Origin: Paenarthrobacter histidinolovorans
GTDB taxonomy: Bacteria > Actinomycetota > Actinomycetes > Actinomycetales > Micrococcaceae
Assembly (NCBI RefSeq): GCF_014647595.1
Contig: NZ_BMPM01000001.1
Location: forward strand, 310,001-374,000
Direction of reading: 5' to 3'
Length of the DNA stretch: 64,000 bases
In this document: positions 61,546 to 64,000 of the stretch, piece after piece
How positions within the stretch are numbered: position 1 is the stretch's first letter
Layout of the letters: each line of letters opens with the position of its first letter
Translations under genes and position numbers: made by a program
Notes under the pieces: generated by a model
Databases searched by the model: none
Seen by the model: only the letters and a program-made list of their open reading frames with translations
What the model was told of the DNA's origin: nothing

Positions 61546-61848
61546 ATGCTTTCACTTGTCATCGTGGTCCTGGCCACCGTTGCTGCTGGTTTCATTGTGT
61601 GGGCCACCGATAAGCGGCACAGCAGGTACGGTGTGGCGTTGCCTGCAGGCGTTGCCGCGGCTGTTGGCACCCTGGCCTGGATCGCCTTCATCAGCGCCGG
61701 CCTGGGCTACCAGCCGGGCGCTACGTGGATTCCTTGGGTCCTGCCCATAGTGCTGGGAACTGCCGCGGCAGCGGGTGTTGTGGTCTATCTGGGACGTACG
61801 CGCACCAAGCATGATACTGAGGCACTGACCAAGGCCTTGCGGCTCTAG
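61546..61848 (+). CDS. Small membrane protein of unknown function
   Basis: 100 residues, AAGGAG ribosome site four bases before ATG. Three hydrophobic helices at about 2-20, 28-50 and 60-82; a short charged C-terminal tail (RTRTKHDTEALTKALRL). Likely co-transcribed with the DUF3107 gene, 36 bp upstream. No family recognised. Confidence 0.8.
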   Translation: MLSLVIVVLATVAAGFIVWATDKRHSRYGVALPAGVAAAVGTLAWIAFISAGLGYQPGATWIPWVLPIVLGTAAAAGVVVYLGRTRTKHDTEALTKALRL

Positions 61849-61861
61849 GCTCAAAAAATAC

Positions 61862-61897
61862 AGCATTGACCATCACCTCCGGGTGGTGGTCACTGCT
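61862..61897. terminator. Terminator between converging genes
   Basis: 16-base arms (61862-61877 and 61882-61897) with two mismatched or wobble pairs and loop TCCG. On the minus strand TATTTTTTG follows, so it ends the thi/pterin dehydratase transcript. Confidence 0.8.
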
Positions 61898-61899
61898 GG

Positions 61900-62244
61900 T
61901 TAACGGCCCTCCGCGCCCGGGTAGCGACCCGGCTCGGCAACGGCGCCCACGGCCGAGGCCGCGTCGCTAACGGAGGCGGCAGCGGCGAGGTCGCGTTGGG
62001 TTACCTCTCCCCCGGCGTCATGGGACACGTAGCGCAGGAAAACCCTGTTGTACCGCCAGTCAAGATCCGGATGGTGGTTCTGCTCTTCGGCGATCTGTCC
62101 TATGGCCGCGATGAGCGCCAATGCTTCGGCCGCCGTCGACGTCTTGTAAACCGTGACAAGCCCGTCCTGGAGCCTCCACCCCACGAGGTCCACGAGAGCG
62201 GCCTCGAGGGCTGCTTGGGGCACCGGTTCTTTCCTGTCAGCCAT
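61900..62244 (-). CDS. 4a-hydroxytetrahydrobiopterin dehydratase (PCD/DCoH)
   Basis: 114 residues. The active-site signature is EEQNHHPDLDWRYNRVFLRY followed by SHDAGGEVTQRDLAAAA. Dehydrates 4a-hydroxytetrahydrobiopterin in pterin recycling; in bacteria without phenylalanine hydroxylase it is linked to molybdopterin or folate metabolism. It follows thiG by 30 bp, probably in the thi operon. Confidence 0.92.
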   Translation of the reverse strand: MADRKEPVPQAALEAALVDLVGWRLQDGLVTVYKTSTAAEALALIAAIGQIAEEQNHHPDLDWRYNRVFLRYVSHDAGGEVTQRDLAAAASVSDAASAVGAVAEPGRYPGAEGR

Positions 62245-62274
62245 GACGGCTCCTTGTTGGTAGGGAACCGGTTT

Positions 62275-63075
<801 letters not shown>

Positions 63076-63312
63076 TCAGCCTCCCTGTACTGCTGTAACG
63101 AGTTCGAGTTCATCGCCGTCGGCCAGCGGAGTCGCTGCCCACTGGCTGCGTGGCACCACCTCGGAATTGCGGGCGACGGCGACACCCAGCTTCCCGCCGT
63201 CGGCCGCCTGTCCGCGGTGGTCAAGTACGCGGCCGGTGACGGCCGTGACGAGCGTGCTGACGGAGGCGTCGGCGGGCACCTGGTGGGCTGCGCCGTTGAG
63301 CTTGATGTTCAT
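63076..63312 (-). CDS. thiS: Sulfur carrier protein ThiS
   Basis: 78 residues from ATG 63312, ubiquitin-like fold, ending in the GG required for thiocarboxylation. MNIKLNGAAHQVP begins the fold. The larger open frame upstream is thiO in another frame. It delivers sulfur to ThiG after activation, possibly by MoeZ. Confidence 0.95.
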   Translation of the reverse strand: MNIKLNGAAHQVPADASVSTLVTAVTGRVLDHRGQAADGGKLGVAVARNSEVVPRSQWAATPLADGDELELVTAVQGG

Positions 63313-63349
63313 GCTGTTTCCTTGCTGTGGAGTTGAGGGCAACGCGGGC

Positions 63350-64000
63350 TCACTGATGGCCCCCTGCGGGGACTTCCATGGGCCATGGCTGACCCCGCGA
63401 TGCGCTGAAACGGTCGGGCCGGAAAATGGACCAGCGGGAATCAGGGGAACCAGTGAGCAGCTCCCCCACGATCCTGGCGGCCACAGGGGTGAGGAGGACA
63501 CCGTGCCGGAAGAATCCGGTGGCAACGATCAGCCCTGCCAGGTACCCGTCCGGTTCGGCTACGCGGCCCAGCAACGGAGCGTTGTCCGGAGTTCCTGGCC
63601 TGGCGCGTGCAGTTGCTTCCAGGAGTTCAAGTTCGGCCACGGCAGGAACCAGGACCTGGGCGTCCCGAAGGAGCTGGTAAACGCCGCCGGCGGAGACTGC
63701 GTTGGAAGTCGCCGACAAGCCGTCCTCGCGCTGGGTGGCTCCGATGACCACTGTTCCGTCGTCCCGGGGAACGATGTAAACGGGCACCCCGCGGACCATG
63801 CCACGCACGGTGGCTGTGAGCAGGGGCCTGAGGTGCGCCGGGACCCGAAGCCTGAGGATATCTCCGTAGACCGGCCGGACCGGAAGTTCCAGGCCTTCGG
63901 GGAGGCCAGCCAGCGCGGGAGCACCCAGCCCGTTGGCCACAACGGTCTCGCCGGCCAGGACGGACTGCCCGGATCCGAGCTCCACTCCGGCCACGCGACG
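63350..64000 (-). CDS. thiO: Glycine oxidase ThiO, 5' part outside window
   Basis: C-terminal 216 codons; the frame is open to the window end. RPVYGDILRLRVPA, YIVPRDDGTVVIGATQRED and GYLAGLIVATGFFRHGVLLTP match the substrate and FAD regions of ThiO/DadA-like oxidases. It oxidises glycine to dehydroglycine for thiazole formation, in place of ThiH. First visible gene of thiO-thiS-thiG; any TPP riboswitch would lie beyond the window. Confidence 0.9.
   Translation of the reverse strand, partial: RRVAGVELGSGQSVLAGETVVANGLGAPALAGLPEGLELPVRPVYGDILRLRVPAHLRPLLTATVRGMVRGVPVYIVPRDDGTVVIGATQREDGLSATSNAVSAGGVYQLLRDAQVLVPAVAELELLEATARARPGTPDNAPLLGRVAEPDGYLAGLIVATGFFRHGVLLTPVAARIVGELLTGSPDSRWSIFRPDRFSASRGQPWPMEVPAGGHQ

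Overview
The window is GC-rich, almost fully coding, and free of insertion sequences, phage genes or CRISPR arrays. It reads as chromosome from a Gram-positive actinobacterium of the Micrococcaceae, most likely Arthrobacter or Paenarthrobacter. The pointers are the coproporphyrin-type heme pathway, a SigK/RskA sigma and anti-sigma pair, AdnA/AdnB, UvrD2 with an HRDC domain, UPF0182, DUF2342 and DUF3107 proteins, and frequent GTG and TTG starts. The genus is inferred from gene content; no database search was possible.

Layout. 0-7.7 kb: a caspase-like peptidase cut by the left edge converges on an HEXXH peptidase. Then come the tRNA thiolase mnmA, a divergent FAD oxidoreductase, a cysteine desulfurase, and a SufR-like regulator with clustered C-terminal cysteines. 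The oxidoreductase and the regulator-desulfurase operon are both preceded by the same inverted repeat, CTAAA-N15-TTTAG. This suggests a small redox or Fe-S responsive sulfur regulon and is the most novel signal in the window. 7.8-16.7 kb: lipid kinase, J-domain protein with a NERD-like tail, trmL, sigK-rskA behind a SigK-like promoter, a gluconate kinase/permease operon, and etfB-etfA with a PIG-L deacetylase. 16.9-22.7 kb: an envelope-stress cluster (HtrA-like protease divergent from a TPM-domain protein and PspA) and a GntR/HutC regulator.

22.8-23.2 kb holds two identical initiator tRNA genes, each with its own terminator. 23.4-41.8 kb is a conserved actinobacterial block: UPF0182, a Lon-like PDZ protease, DUF2342, a YgjP-like peptidase, uvrD2, nudC, a phosphotransferase-like protein, adnB, adnA and an alkyltransferase-like protein. 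From memory it matches the order around Rv3193c-Rv3204 of Mycobacterium tuberculosis. The rest of that neighbourhood (moeZ, TetR, DUF3107) reappears at 59.3-61.5 kb, so the genes between form a separate insert: an exonuclease, an amino-acid ABC transporter, a GH3 lipoprotein, the heme cluster and an SDR.

The heme cluster (46.8-58.3 kb) encodes glutamyl-tRNA reductase through coproheme decarboxylase. HemA is transcribed rightward. HemE-HemY-HemQ-HemH-HemC-HemD-HemB-LLM oxidoreductase-HemL runs leftward with several ATGA or GTGA overlaps. The right edge carries a pterin dehydratase and thiG-thiS-thiO, with thiO cut by the window end.
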